Notes: generated from the letters alone by a model not told the origin. A stretch of DNA of 64,000 nucleotides from Ameyamaea chiangmaiensis (GCF_025995235.1 NZ_BAPT01000056.1:62001-126000), one strand, 5' to 3'; positions 17,156 through 26,112 are shown, counted from the first letter of the stretch. Numbers and translations are program-made.

Positions 17156-17365
17156 CCGCGCCCTCGGCTAGCCCCATCCATCTGGGTGCTGTTGGCCGTC
17201 GCATACAGCATTGGGCGCATGCGGTTCTCCGAACATCGTTCGGGCCAGGCCGGATGTGGATATACGCTCGGTGGCGGTTTTTCCGCTGCGCGGGTGCACT
17301 GTGAACGACAGTCGGCAGCCGGTTTGGGTTGGCCGGCCGAATTTTGTAAGGATCGGGAAAGGCGA

Positions 17366-17737
17366 ATGCCGACCATCAATCAGCTGATCGCCAACGGACG
17401 CGAGCCGGCGGCCAAGCGCAACAAGGTGCCGGCCCTTCAGGGCTGTCCGCAGAAGCGCGGCGTCTGCACGCGCGTCTACACGACGACTCCGAAGAAGCCG
17501 AACTCGGCGCTCCGTAAGGTGGCGAAGGTTCGTCTGACCAACGGCTACGAAGTCGTGAGCTACATCCCCGGCGAGGGGCACAATCTGCAGGAGCACTCCG
17601 TGGTTCTGATCCGTGGCGGTCGCGTCAAGGATCTTCCGGGCGTGCGCTACCACATTCTGCGCGGCGTGCTCGATACCCAGGGTATTGCCAAGCGTCGTCA
17701 GCGCCGTTCGCTCTACGGCGCGAAGCGTCCGAAGTAA
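17366..17737 (+). CDS. rpsL: 30S ribosomal protein S12
   Basis: Decoding-centre protein, 123 residues. Start chosen at the ATG at 17366 (MPTINQLIANG), since the upstream in-frame extension is not conserved. The streptomycin loop TTTPKKPNSALRK carries the wild-type Lys at the position of E. coli K42, and the second loop RGGRVKDLPGVRYH is also wild type. This predicts a streptomycin-sensitive ribosome. First gene of the str operon; rpsG follows 13 nt later. Confidence 0.98.
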   Translation: MPTINQLIANGREPAAKRNKVPALQGCPQKRGVCTRVYTTTPKKPNSALRKVAKVRLTNGYEVVSYIPGEGHNLQEHSVVLIRGGRVKDLPGVRYHILRGVLDTQGIAKRRQRRSLYGAKRPK

Positions 17738-17750
17738 GGGATACCGAGTT

Positions 17751-18227
17751 ATGAGTCGTCGTCATCGCGCCGTGAAGCGCGAGATTCTTCCCGATCCCAA
17801 ATTTGGGGACGTCGTGATCACGCGTTTCATGAACGCGCTGATGTATGATGGCAAGAAGTCCACTGCCGAAGGCATCGTCTACGGTGCGCTCGACGTTCTG
17901 CGTCGTCGTGGTGGTGCTTCCGCTGATCCGGTCGCTATGTTCCATGCGGCGCTGGACAATGTGAAGCCGGCCGTCGAGGTGCGTTCGCGTCGCGTCGGCG
18001 GTGCAACGTATCAGGTCCCGGTCGAGGTTCGCACCGAGCGTCGTCAGGCGCTGGCGATCCGCTGGTTGATCGATGCGTCGCGCAAGCGTGGCGAAAACAC
18101 GATGCAGGACCGTCTGTCCAACGAACTGATGGACGCGGTCAATAATCGTGGTTCCGCCGTCAAGAAGCGCGAAGACACGCACCGTATGGCCGAAGCCAAC
18201 AAGGCTTTCAGCCACTACCGCTGGTAA
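17751..18227 (+). CDS. rpsG: 30S ribosomal protein S7
   Basis: Primary 16S rRNA-binding protein of the 30S head, and the classic translational repressor of the str operon. It is 158 residues from ATG 17751; typical bacterial S7 is 156. The conserved RFMNALMYDGKKSTAE segment is present. The next gene is tuf after 93 nt: fusA, normally between rpsG and tuf, is absent. Confidence 0.98.
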   Translation: MSRRHRAVKREILPDPKFGDVVITRFMNALMYDGKKSTAEGIVYGALDVLRRRGGASADPVAMFHAALDNVKPAVEVRSRRVGGATYQVPVEVRTERRQALAIRWLIDASRKRGENTMQDRLSNELMDAVNNRGSAVKKREDTHRMAEANKAFSHYRW

Positions 18228-18320
18228 TGGTGTCGTGTCGGCCGGTTTCGGTCGGCGCGAGCCAAGATTGAGAATTCACAACCGCATCCTGGTCGCTGAC
18301 CAAGGTAACGGAGAGAGACG

Positions 18321-19511
18321 ATGGCAAAGGCTAAATTCGAGCGGACGAAGCCGCACTGCAATATCGGCACGATTGGTCACGTCGACCACGGCAAGACCTC
18401 GCTGACCGCCGCGATCACCAAGACGCTGGCCAAGACCGGCGGCGCGACCTTCAAGGCGTATGACCAGATCGATGCGGCGCCGGAAGAGCGCGCTCGTGGC
18501 ATCACGATCTCGACCGCGCACGTCGAGTACGAGACGGCGAAGCGCCACTACGCGCACGTCGACTGCCCGGGTCACGCTGACTACGTGAAGAACATGATCA
18601 CCGGTGCGGCGCAGATGGACGGCGCGATCCTGGTCGTGTCGGCCGCTGACGGCCCGATGCCCCAGACCCGTGAGCACATTCTGCTGGCCCGTCAGGTTGG
18701 CGTTCCGGCCCTGGTCGTGTTCCTGAACAAGGTCGATCAGGTTGACGATCCGGAGCTGCTCGAGCTGGTCGAGATGGAAGTCCGCGAGCTTCTGTCGTCC
18801 TACCAGTTCCCCGGCGACGATATCCCCATCGTCAAGGGCTCGGCTCTTGTGACGCTCGAAGAGGGCGATCCTGAAGTCGGCGAGAACCGCGTTCTTGAGC
18901 TGATGGCGGCGGTTGACGACTACATCCCGCAGCCGGAGCGTCCGGTTGACCGTCCGTTCCTGATGCCGATCGAAGACGTGTTCTCGATCTCGGGTCGTGG
19001 CACCGTGGTGACCGGCCGTGTCGAGCGTGGCGTCGTCAATGTCGGTGACGAAGTGGAAATCGTGGGCCTGCGCGCGACCGTCAAGACGACCGTGACCGGC
19101 GTTGAGATGTTCCGCAAGCTGCTTGATCGTGGAGAGGCCGGCGACAACATCGGTGCGCTGGTGCGCGGCACGAAGCGTGAAGACGTCGAGCGTGGTCAGG
19201 TTCTGGCCAAGCCGGGCTCCATCACGCCGCACAAGAAGTTCAAGGCGGAAGCCTACATCCTGACGAAGGAAGAGGGTGGCCGTCACACGCCGTTCTTCAC
19301 CAACTATCGTCCGCAGTTCTACTTCCGCACGACCGACGTCACGGGCGTCGTCCATCTGCCGGAAGGCACGGAAATGGTGATGCCGGGCGACAACATTTCG
19401 ATGGATGTCGAGCTGATCGCCCCGATCGCCATGGATGAAGGCCTGCGCTTCGCGATCCGCGAAGGCGGCCGCACGGTTGGCGCCGGCGTGGTGGCTTCCA
19501 TCACCGAGTAA
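18321..19511 (+). CDS. tuf: Elongation factor Tu
   Basis: GTPase that brings aminoacyl-tRNA to the A site; 396 residues, full length. G1 is GHVDHGKT near residue 19, switch II is DCPGHADY near 81-88, and the NKVD specificity motif is near 136-139. Domains 2 and 3 are complete. GGAGAGAG precedes the ATG. Whether a second tuf copy exists cannot be seen from this window. Confidence 0.98.
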   Translation: MAKAKFERTKPHCNIGTIGHVDHGKTSLTAAITKTLAKTGGATFKAYDQIDAAPEERARGITISTAHVEYETAKRHYAHVDCPGHADYVKNMITGAAQMDGAILVVSAADGPMPQTREHILLARQVGVPALVVFLNKVDQVDDPELLELVEMEVRELLSSYQFPGDDIPIVKGSALVTLEEGDPEVGENRVLELMAAVDDYIPQPERPVDRPFLMPIEDVFSISGRGTVVTGRVERGVVNVGDEVEIVGLRATVKTTVTGVEMFRKLLDRGEAGDNIGALVRGTKREDVERGQVLAKPGSITPHKKFKAEAYILTKEEGGRHTPFFTNYRPQFYFRTTDVTGVVHLPEGTEMVMPGDNISMDVELIAPIAMDEGLRFAIREGGRTVGAGVVASITE

Positions 19512-19539
19512 AACGGGTCACACGGCCCGGAACTGGCGG

Positions 19540-19565
19540 CCCCGGCCGGAGCAATCCGGCCGGGG
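19540..19565 (+). terminator. Hairpin between tuf and rpsJ
   Basis: CCCCGGCCGGA (19540-19550) and TCCGGCCGGGG (19555-19565) form a perfect 11-bp stem with a GCAA (GNRA) tetraloop. Only a short TCTGCTTT follows, so termination is probably partial. It marks the border between the str and S10 clusters. Confidence 0.55.
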
Positions 19566-19636
19566 TCTGCTTTAGCGGTCGGGACAGTACCCCCAGTTAT
19601 CGCTGGCAGACCCAGCACAGTTGGACTGAACAGAAG

Positions 19637-19945
19637 ATGGACAACCAGAACATCCGCATTCGCCTGAAGGCATATGATCACCGCGTGCTGGATAACAGCA
19701 CGAAGGAGATCGTGAACACGGCGAAGCGTACGGGTGCGCGGGTTCGGGGTCCTATCCCGCTGCCGACGCATATCGAACGGTTCACGGTGAACCGCTCACC
19801 CCACGTGGACAAGAAAAGCCGCGAGCAGTTCGAGATTCGGACTCATCGCCGCCTGCTCGACATCGTCGAGCCAACGCCGCAAACCGTGGACGCCCTCATG
19901 AAGCTCGACCTCGCCGCTGGCGTGGATGTCGAGATCAAACTCTAA
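19637..19945 (+). CDS. rpsJ: 30S ribosomal protein S10
   Basis: 30S head protein that is also the NusE antitermination factor. It is 102 residues, the normal length, with the conserved loop (VRGPIPLPTHIERFTVNRSPH) and C-terminal LDLAAGVDVEIKL. First gene of the S10 cluster; rplC follows 10 nt later. The leader contains the GNRA hairpin described separately. Confidence 0.98.
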   Translation: MDNQNIRIRLKAYDHRVLDNSTKEIVNTAKRTGARVRGPIPLPTHIERFTVNRSPHVDKKSREQFEIRTHRRLLDIVEPTPQTVDALMKLDLAAGVDVEIKL

Positions 19946-19955
19946 GGTCCAGACG

Positions 19956-20639
19956 ATGCGCACCGGATTGATCGCAAAGAAGCTGGGTATGACCCGGCTT
20001 TTCAAGGAAGACGGCACACATGTGCCGGTCACTGTCCTGCATCTCGATAATGTGCAGGTGGTCGATGCCCGTACTCAGGAGCGCGACGGCTACACCGCCG
20101 TGCAGCTGGGTATCAGCAACGCCAAGGTGAAGAATGTCTCCAAGCCGAACCGCGGCCATTTTGCCCGCGTGAAGGTGGAGCCCAAAAAGAACCTGGTTGA
20201 GTTCCGCGTCGCCGACGACGCCCTGCTTGAGCCCGGCGCAACCGTGACGGCGGCCCATTTCGTGGTCGGCCAGAAGGTTGACGTGACCGGCACCAGCAAG
20301 GGTAAGGGCTTCGCGGGCGCGATGAAGCGCTGGAACTTCGCCGGTCTCGAAGCCTCGCACGGTGTCTCGGTTTCGCACCGTTCGCATGGTTCGACCGGTA
20401 ACCGCCAGGATCCGGGCAAGACCTTCAAGAACAAGAAGATGGCAGGCCATCTCGGTTCTGAGCGTGTGACCACGCTGAACCTCGAGATCGCGGCTGTCGA
20501 CGTTGACAAGAACCTGATCATGGTGCGCGGCTCGATCCCGGGCGGCAAGAATGGTCTCGTTCTGGTTCGGGATGCGATCAAGAAGGCCCGTCATGCCGAG
20601 GCGCCGTATCCGGCGGCTCTGGCAGCGGCTGCGGGCTGA
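19956..20639 (+). CDS. rplC: 50S ribosomal protein L3
   Basis: Binds 23S rRNA near the peptidyl-transferase centre and nucleates 50S assembly. It is 227 residues from ATG 19956 (MRTGLIAKKLGMTR). An in-frame ATG 30 nt upstream overlaps rpsJ and is not conserved. The finger loop that reaches toward the catalytic centre (HGVSVSHRSHGSTGNRQDPG) is intact, including the Gln that PrmB methylates in E. coli. Confidence 0.98.
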   Translation: MRTGLIAKKLGMTRLFKEDGTHVPVTVLHLDNVQVVDARTQERDGYTAVQLGISNAKVKNVSKPNRGHFARVKVEPKKNLVEFRVADDALLEPGATVTAAHFVVGQKVDVTGTSKGKGFAGAMKRWNFAGLEASHGVSVSHRSHGSTGNRQDPGKTFKNKKMAGHLGSERVTTLNLEIAAVDVDKNLIMVRGSIPGGKNGLVLVRDAIKKARHAEAPYPAALAAAAG

Positions 20640-20649
20640 GGTGCGGGTT

Positions 20650-21264
20650 ATGGATTACGATATCAAGACCCTCGACAATGGCAGCGCAGGCACGGCCACG
20701 CTGCCGGACGAGATTTTCGGAGCAACTCCGCGTGCCGACATCATGGCGCGCGTCGTTCACTGGCAGCTCGCCAAGCGCCGTGCCGGCACCCACAAGGTGA
20801 AGGGCATGGGGGAGGTCTCCGGGACGACCAAGAAGCCCTACAAGCAGAAGGGCACGGGCTCGGCCCGTCAGGGTTCGCTGCGCGCGCCGCAGTTCCGGAC
20901 CGGTGGCGCCGTGCATGGCCCGGTCGTGCGTGACCATGGCTATGACCTTCCGAAGAAGGTTCGTCGCCTCGGTCTGATCTCGGCCCTGTCGCAGAAGGCG
21001 GCGGATGGCAAGCTTATCGTGCTCGACGCTGCGTCAGGTGCGACGAAGACTGCCGATCTCGCGGCGAAGCTGAAGGTGCTGGGCTGGACATCGGCGCTGA
21101 TCGTCGACGCGACGGTGGACGAGCAGTTCAGCCGTGCGGCACGCAACCTGCCGAAGATCGACGTTCTGCCGACGGTGGGCGCGAATGTGTATGACATCCT
21201 CAACCACGAGGTGCTGGTGATCACCCGCGCCGGGGTCGAGGGCCTGAAGGAGCGCCTGGCATGA
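20650..21264 (+). CDS. rplD: 50S ribosomal protein L4
   Basis: Lines the exit tunnel and, in E. coli, autoregulates the S10 operon. It is 204 residues. The basic extended loop (KGTGSARQGSLRAPQFRTGG, near residues 64-83) is the part that reaches the tunnel and where macrolide-resistance changes arise; it looks wild type. The stop overlaps the rplW start by ATGA. Confidence 0.98.
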   Translation: MDYDIKTLDNGSAGTATLPDEIFGATPRADIMARVVHWQLAKRRAGTHKVKGMGEVSGTTKKPYKQKGTGSARQGSLRAPQFRTGGAVHGPVVRDHGYDLPKKVRRLGLISALSQKAADGKLIVLDAASGATKTADLAAKLKVLGWTSALIVDATVDEQFSRAARNLPKIDVLPTVGANVYDILNHEVLVITRAGVEGLKERLA

Positions 21265-21596
21265 CCAACGTGCTTGCAATCCGTCGCAAGGCGGAGCGGC
21301 TGTCGCGTGAGGCGATGTATGACATCGTTCGCGCGCCGCTGATCACGGAGAAGGCGACGGCCCTCTCCGAAAAGAACCAGGTGGTCTTCAAGGTTGCGAT
21401 CGACGCGACCAAGCCGGAGATCAAGGTCGCGGTTGAGACCCTGTTCGGTGTGAAGGTCCTGGGCGTGAATACGCTTGTCCAGAAGGGCAAGACGAAGCGC
21501 TTCAAGGGCCGTCCCGGCCAGCGTTCCGACATCAAGAAGGCGTTTGTTCAGCTTGCCGAAGGTCAGTCGATCGACCTGACCGCGAAGCTGGGCTGA
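21261..21596 (+). CDS. rplW: 50S ribosomal protein L23
   Basis: Tunnel-exit protein that docks trigger factor and SRP; 111 residues. The start coupled to rplD (ATGA) gives about 18 residues ahead of the conserved MYDIVRAPLITEKAT block. An internal ATG at that block would give a 93-residue form, so the coupled start is preferred but not proven. The conserved VNTLVQKGKTKR segment is present. Confidence 0.96.
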   Translation: MTNVLAIRRKAERLSREAMYDIVRAPLITEKATALSEKNQVVFKVAIDATKPEIKVAVETLFGVKVLGVNTLVQKGKTKRFKGRPGQRSDIKKAFVQLAEGQSIDLTAKLG

Positions 21597-21612
21597 CGCG
21601 GGATAGGACACC

Positions 21613-22443
21613 ATGGCACTCAAGCACTTTAATCCCGTTACGCCGAGCCTGCGCGGAACGGTTCTGATCGATCGGTCGGAACTGTGGAAGGGCAAGCCTG
21701 TCAAGCAGCTGACCGAGGGCAAGAACAAGTCCGGCGGCCGTAACAATCACGGTCGCACGACGTCGCGCTTTCGTGGCGGTGGTCACAAGCAGTCGTATCG
21801 TTACGTCGACTTCAAGCGTCGCAAGTTCGACGTGGTCGGCACTGTCGAACGGCTGGAATACGATCCGAACCGCACGGCCTTCATCGCGCTGATCAAGTAT
21901 GAGGACGGCGAGCTGTCCTACATCCTGGCACCCCAGCGTCTGAAGGCGGGCGACCAGGTTGTCGCCGGCCAGCGCGTCGACATCAAGCCGGGCAACGCTA
22001 TGCCGTTGTCGGCCATTCCCGTCGGCACGATCTTGCACAACATCGAGCTCAAGCAGGGCGCCGGTGGCAAAATTGCGCGTTCGGCTGGCACCTACTGCCA
22101 GCTGGTGGGCAAGGACTCCGGCTACGCACAGATCAAGCTGCAGTCGGGCGAGTTGCGCGTTGTGCGCGGTGAGTGCATGGCGACCGTGGGCGCCGTGTCC
22201 AACCCGGACAACATGAACCAGCATATGGGCAAGGCCGGCCGTTCGCGCTGGCTGGGCCGTCGTCCGCACAACCGAGGCGTCGTCATGAACCCGGTCGACC
22301 ATCCGCACGGTGGCGGTGAAGGCCGTACGTCGGGCGGCCGTCATCCGGTCACGCCATGGGGTAAGCCGACGAAGGGTTACAAGACCCGCGTCAACAAGAA
22401 GACGGACAGCTTGATCATCCGTCGCCGCAAGACCGGCAAGTAA
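21613..22443 (+). CDS. rplB: 50S ribosomal protein L2
   Basis: Universally conserved protein near the peptidyl-transferase centre; 276 residues, full length. The essential C-terminal loop with the conserved His (MNPVDHPHGGGEGRTSGGRHPV) is intact. It lies 16 nt after rplW and 11 nt before rpsS. Confidence 0.99.
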   Translation: MALKHFNPVTPSLRGTVLIDRSELWKGKPVKQLTEGKNKSGGRNNHGRTTSRFRGGGHKQSYRYVDFKRRKFDVVGTVERLEYDPNRTAFIALIKYEDGELSYILAPQRLKAGDQVVAGQRVDIKPGNAMPLSAIPVGTILHNIELKQGAGGKIARSAGTYCQLVGKDSGYAQIKLQSGELRVVRGECMATVGAVSNPDNMNQHMGKAGRSRWLGRRPHNRGVVMNPVDHPHGGGEGRTSGGRHPVTPWGKPTKGYKTRVNKKTDSLIIRRRKTGK

Positions 22444-22454
22444 GGGGCACAGAG

Positions 22455-22733
22455 ATGGCACGTTCCGTCTGGAAGGGACCGTTCGTTGACGGGTTCCTTT
22501 TCAAAAAGGCCGAAGCCTCCCGCGCTTCCGGTCGCAACGAGGTGATCAAGATCTGGTCGCGTCGTTCCACGATCCTGCCGCAGTTCGTCGGTCTGACGTT
22601 CGGCGTCTATAACGGTCACAAATTCCTGCCGGTGCAGGTCACCGAGAACATGGTCGGACACAAGTTCGGCGAGTTCTCACCGACCCGCACCTTCACCGGC
22701 CATGCGTCGGACAAGAAGTCGAAGCGGGGCTGA
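22455..22733 (+). CDS. rpsS: 30S ribosomal protein S19
   Basis: 30S head protein that contacts A-site tRNA and S13. It is 92 residues, the usual length, with conserved N-terminal RSVWKGPFVDGFLF and the C-terminal EFSPTRTFTGHASDKKSKRG. It is 2 nt from rplV, so translation is probably coupled. Confidence 0.98.
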   Translation: MARSVWKGPFVDGFLFKKAEASRASGRNEVIKIWSRRSTILPQFVGLTFGVYNGHKFLPVQVTENMVGHKFGEFSPTRTFTGHASDKKSKRG

Positions 22734-22735
22734 TC

Positions 22736-23146
22736 ATGAGCAAGCCGAAGCATCCGCGCACGCTCGCGGAAACCGAAGCGCAGGCCGTGACGCGCAATAT
22801 CCGCGTCAGCCCGCGCAAGCTGAACCTGGTTGCCGGTCTGATTCGCAACAAGCCTGCCTCGCAGGCCGTCGCGACGCTGACCTTCTCCAAGCGTCGCATC
22901 GCCCAGCAAGTCAAGAAGACCCTGGAGAGCGCGATCGCGAACGCGGAGAACAACCATCAGCTCGACGTCGACCAGCTCGTGGTCAAGACGGCCGAGGTTG
23001 GCAAGTCCATCGTCATGCGCCGTTTCCATGCGCGTGGCCGTGGCCGGTCGGCGCGCGTCGAGAAGTTCTTCAGTCATCTGAAGATCGTCGTCGCCGAGCG
23101 CGCGCCCGAAGCCGAAGCACCCTCGACCGAGCAGAAGGCGGCCTGA
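22736..23146 (+). CDS. rplV: 50S ribosomal protein L22
   Basis: Exit-tunnel protein, 136 residues. The conserved beta-hairpin that reaches into the tunnel (FHARGRGRSARVEKFFSHLK) is present and unaltered. It has a short acidic/Ala-rich C-terminal tail. Placed 2 nt after rpsS and 3 nt before rpsC. Confidence 0.98.
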   Translation: MSKPKHPRTLAETEAQAVTRNIRVSPRKLNLVAGLIRNKPASQAVATLTFSKRRIAQQVKKTLESAIANAENNHQLDVDQLVVKTAEVGKSIVMRRFHARGRGRSARVEKFFSHLKIVVAERAPEAEAPSTEQKAA

Positions 23147-23149
23147 TCC

Positions 23150-23827
23150 ATGGGACACAAAGTCAATCCTGTCGGGCTTCGTCTCGGCGTCAATCGCACC
23201 TGGGACAGCCGCTGGTATGCCGGTGCGGACTATGCCCGTCTGCTGCATGATGACCTGAAGCTGCGTTCGCACCTGCGTCGCAAGCTTTCTGGTGCTGGTG
23301 TGTCGCGCGTGGTCATCGAGCGCCCGGCCAAGAAGCCGCGCGTGACGATCTACGCTGCACGCCCTGGCGTTGTCATCGGCAAGAAGGGTCAGGATATCGA
23401 CGCGCTCCGCAAGGAGCTGACGCGCATGGCCAAGGCCGACGTCGCGCTGAACATCGTCGAGATCCGCAAGCCCGAGATCGATGCGACCCTGGTCGCCGAG
23501 AACATCGCGCAGCAGCTCGAGCGTCGAGTCGCCTTCCGTCGCGCCATGAAGCGTGCGGTTCAGTCGGCAATGCGTCTGGGTGCGCAGGGGATCCGGATCA
23601 ACTGCAGTGGCCGTCTGGGTGGTGCCGAGATCGCCCGTGTCGAGTGGTATCGCGAAGGCCGCGTGCCTTTGCACACGCTGCGCGCCGACATCGATTACGG
23701 TGTCGCGACGGCGAAGACCACCTACGGCACGTGTGGCGTGAAGGTTTGGATCTTCAAGGGCGAAATTCTTGCCCATGACCCGTTGGCGCAGGATCGTCGC
23801 GCTGCCGAGCAGGCTCCGCAGCGCTAA
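23150..23827 (+). CDS. rpsC: 30S ribosomal protein S3
   Basis: Part of the mRNA entry helicase of the 30S; 225 residues. It has an N-terminal KH domain with the GKKGQDI loop near residues 76-82 and the conserved C-terminal domain (YGVATAKTTYGTCGVKVWIFKGE). The gap to rplP is 57 nt and contains a GC-rich palindrome (GCGCCGCGCGGCGC). Confidence 0.98.
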   Translation: MGHKVNPVGLRLGVNRTWDSRWYAGADYARLLHDDLKLRSHLRRKLSGAGVSRVVIERPAKKPRVTIYAARPGVVIGKKGQDIDALRKELTRMAKADVALNIVEIRKPEIDATLVAENIAQQLERRVAFRRAMKRAVQSAMRLGAQGIRINCSGRLGGAEIARVEWYREGRVPLHTLRADIDYGVATAKTTYGTCGVKVWIFKGEILAHDPLAQDRRAAEQAPQR

Positions 23828-23884
23828 GCTGCAGGACTGGTCACTGGACGCTAGGGCGCCGCGCGGCGCAGAGGATACAGGACA

Positions 23885-24301
23885 ATGCTTTCTCCGAAGC
23901 GGACGAAATTCCGCAAGGCCCACAAGGGCCGCATTCATGGGCTGGCGAAGGGCGGCACGACACTGAACTTCGGTGCGTTCGGCCTGAAGGCCCTTGAGCC
24001 AGAGCGCATCACCGCGCGACAGATCGAGGCGTCGCGCCGGGCCATCACCCGCGCGATGAAGCGTGCCGGTCGCGTGTGGATTCGTATCTTTCCCGACCTT
24101 CCGGTCTCGACAAAGCCTGCAGAAGTGCGTATGGGCTCCGGCAAGGGATCTCCGGAATATTGGGTGGCACGGGTCAAGCCCGGCCGCATCCTGTTCGAGA
24201 TCGAAGGCGTGCCGCCGGAAGTCGCCAAGGAAGCCTTGACCTTGGGTGCCGCGAAGCTGCCGATCAAGACGAAATTCGTTACCCGTGTCGGGGAGGCGTA
24301 A
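23885..24301 (+). CDS. rplP: 50S ribosomal protein L16
   Basis: Positions A-site tRNA on the 50S; 138 residues, typical. It has the conserved start MLSPKRTKFRKAHKGR and the RMGSGKGSPEYWVARVKPG loop, in which E. coli L16 Arg81 is hydroxylated. rpmC follows after 1 nt. Confidence 0.98.
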   Translation: MLSPKRTKFRKAHKGRIHGLAKGGTTLNFGAFGLKALEPERITARQIEASRRAITRAMKRAGRVWIRIFPDLPVSTKPAEVRMGSGKGSPEYWVARVKPGRILFEIEGVPPEVAKEALTLGAAKLPIKTKFVTRVGEA

Positions 24302-24302
24302 G

Positions 24303-24542
24303 ATGGCTGAGGCATACAAGCCGGCTGATCTGCGTGCCAAGACCGCGGACGAATTGCAGGCGCTGCTGCTGGAGCTGAAGCGTGAGCAGTTCAATCTGCG
24401 GTTCCAGAGCGCGACTGGTCAGACCGAAGGACAGAGCCGGGTTCGCGTGGTGCGCCGCGCCATCGCCCGGGTCAAGACTCTCGCGGCGCAGGCCGTGGCA
24501 AAGAATACCGCGGGCGCCACTGCGCCTGCGGCTAAATCGTAA
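24303..24542 (+). CDS. rpmC: 50S ribosomal protein L29
   Basis: Tunnel-exit protein next to L23. It is 79 residues from ATG 24303; an in-frame upstream ATG within rplP is rejected. The helical-hairpin core (LELKREQFNLRFQSATGQTE) is conserved. The Ala-rich C-terminal tail makes it slightly longer than the usual 65-70 residues. Confidence 0.97.
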   Translation: MAEAYKPADLRAKTADELQALLLELKREQFNLRFQSATGQTEGQSRVRVVRRAIARVKTLAAQAVAKNTAGATAPAAKS

Positions 24543-24555
24543 GGAGTTCGGGACG

Positions 24556-24828
24556 ATGCCAAAGCGCGTCCTTACCGGGCGCGTGACGTCGGACAAGATG
24601 GACAAGACGGTGACCGTCCTTGTCGATCGCCGCGTCATGCATCCGCTTTATAAGAAGTTCATCCGCCGCTCGAAGAAGTATGCGGCTCATGATGAACTGA
24701 ACGAGTGCAAGATCGGGGATATGGTGCGCATCGAAGAATGCACGCCGATTTCAAAGCGCAAGACCTGGACCGTCGTCGCACGCAATGGCTCGACCATTGG
24801 CGCTGACGCAGTCGGCGTCGAAGCGTAA
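24556..24828 (+). CDS. rpsQ: 30S ribosomal protein S17
   Basis: Primary 16S rRNA-binding protein with an OB fold; 90 residues from ATG 24556, preceded by AAGGAG. Conserved KRVLTGRVTSDKMDKTVTV start and KFIRRSKKYAAHDE loop. Last gene of the S10 group; rplN of the spc group follows 15 nt later with no terminator between. Confidence 0.98.
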   Translation: MPKRVLTGRVTSDKMDKTVTVLVDRRVMHPLYKKFIRRSKKYAAHDELNECKIGDMVRIEECTPISKRKTWTVVARNGSTIGADAVGVEA

Positions 24829-24843
24829 GAGGGGCATTAGAGA

Positions 24844-25212
24844 ATGATCCATCCCGAGACCAACCTCGACGTCGCCGATAACTCGGGTGCGCGTCAGGTG
24901 CAGTGCATCAAGGTGCTGGGCGGTTCCAAGCGGAAGACTGCCTCGGTCGGCGACGTGATCGTCGTGTCCGTCAAGGAAGCGATCCCCCGTGGCAAGGTAA
25001 AGAAGGGTGATGTCCATCAGGCCGTCATCGTTCGTACGTCCTACCCGGTTCGCCGCCCCGATGGTTCGGCCATCCGTTTCGACAAGAACGCAGCCGTGCT
25101 GATCAATAAGCAGCAGGAGCCGATTGGCACGCGTATCTTTGGCCCGGTCGTCCGTGAACTGCGCGCGCGCAAGTTCATGAAGATCATCTCGCTGGCGCCG
25201 GAGGTGCTGTGA
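24844..25212 (+). CDS. rplN: 50S ribosomal protein L14
   Basis: Forms intersubunit bridge B8 and binds the silencing factor RsfS. It is 122 residues, the standard length; begins MIHPETNLDVADNSGAR and ends with the conserved IISLAPEVL. Its TGA overlaps the rplX ATG by one base. Confidence 0.98.
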   Translation: MIHPETNLDVADNSGARQVQCIKVLGGSKRKTASVGDVIVVSVKEAIPRGKVKKGDVHQAVIVRTSYPVRRPDGSAIRFDKNAAVLINKQQEPIGTRIFGPVVRELRARKFMKIISLAPEVL

Positions 25213-25532
25213 TGGCTGCGCGAATCAAGAAAGGCGACCAGGTCGTCGTCGTGACGGGTTCCTCCAAGGGAACGCAGGGAGAGGTGCTGGCCGTCCTGCC
25301 GAAGGATGACCGCGCTGTGGTGCGTGGTGTTGCCGTGGCCAAGCGTCACACGAAGCCCGGCCGCATGGGTCAGGAAGGTGGGATCATCGAGCGTGAGGCA
25401 TCGGTGCACCTGTCGAACCTGAAGCTCGTTGACCCCAAGAGTGGCAAGCCGACGCGCGTTGGTTTCCGTGTGCTCGAGGACGGTCGTAAGGTCCGCGTCG
25501 CCAAGGCGACCGGCGAAGTCATCGAAGGCTGA
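25212..25532 (+). CDS. rplX: 50S ribosomal protein L24
   Basis: 50S assembly initiator near the tunnel exit with a KOW motif near residues 6-32 (KGDQVVVVTGSSKGTQGEV). It is 106 residues from the ATG at 25212, which shares one base with the rplN stop. A GTG one codon upstream is also possible but would add only one Met. Confidence 0.97.
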   Translation: MAARIKKGDQVVVVTGSSKGTQGEVLAVLPKDDRAVVRGVAVAKRHTKPGRMGQEGGIIEREASVHLSNLKLVDPKSGKPTRVGFRVLEDGRKVRVAKATGEVIEG

Positions 25533-25542
25533 GGAGGCGGGG

Positions 25543-26112
25543 ATGTCTGACTCAACGGTTGGCCGGCCGACGCCCCGGCTGCACAAGCTGTACCAGGACG
25601 AGCTGCGCGCGAAATTGCGCGAGCAGTTTGCCTACACCAACGAGATGCAGGTTCCGCGCCTCGAGAAGATCGTGATCAACATGGGCGTGGGCGAAGCTGC
25701 CGGCGACCAGAAGAAGCTCGACACCGCGGTGGCGGAGCTGACGTTGATTGCAGGTCAGAAGCCTGTCAAGACGGTCGCGAAGAAGGCGATCGCCGGCTTC
25801 AAGATTCGCGAAGGTCTGCCGATCGGCTGCAAGGTGACGCTGCGTCGCGCGCAGATGTACGAATTCCTGGATCGCCTGGTCACGATCGCGATGCCGCGCA
25901 TTCGCGATTTCCGTGGACTCCCGGCGAACAAGGGCTTCGACGGACGTGGCAATTTCGCGCTGGGTCTCAAGGAACAGATCGTGTTCCCGGAAATCGAGTA
26001 CGATAAGGTCGACGACGTTCGCGGAATGGACATCATTTTCGTGACGTCCGCCAAGACCGATGCCGAGGCAAAGGCTCTTCTCAAGGCTTTTGACATGCCA
26101 TTTGCCGCCTGA
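25543..26112 (+). CDS. rplE: 50S ribosomal protein L5
   Basis: Binds 5S rRNA and contacts P-site tRNA; 189 residues from ATG 25543 with GAGGAGG upstream. Conserved motifs KIVINMGVGEAAGDQK and FDGRGNFALGLKEQIVFPEI are present. The first 10 residues are a short polar extension. It is followed by the longest gap inside the spc cluster (105 nt). Confidence 0.98.
   Translation: MSDSTVGRPTPRLHKLYQDELRAKLREQFAYTNEMQVPRLEKIVINMGVGEAAGDQKKLDTAVAELTLIAGQKPVKTVAKKAIAGFKIREGLPIGCKVTLRRAQMYEFLDRLVTIAMPRIRDFRGLPANKGFDGRGNFALGLKEQIVFPEIEYDKVDDVRGMDIIFVTSAKTDAEAKALLKAFDMPFAA

Noticed and set aside
17013..17365. tRNA gene or second ORF in the rpoC-rpsL gap
   Set aside because: No cloverleaf or T-arm motif was found and the small frames there are not conserved; it is read as promoter plus leader.
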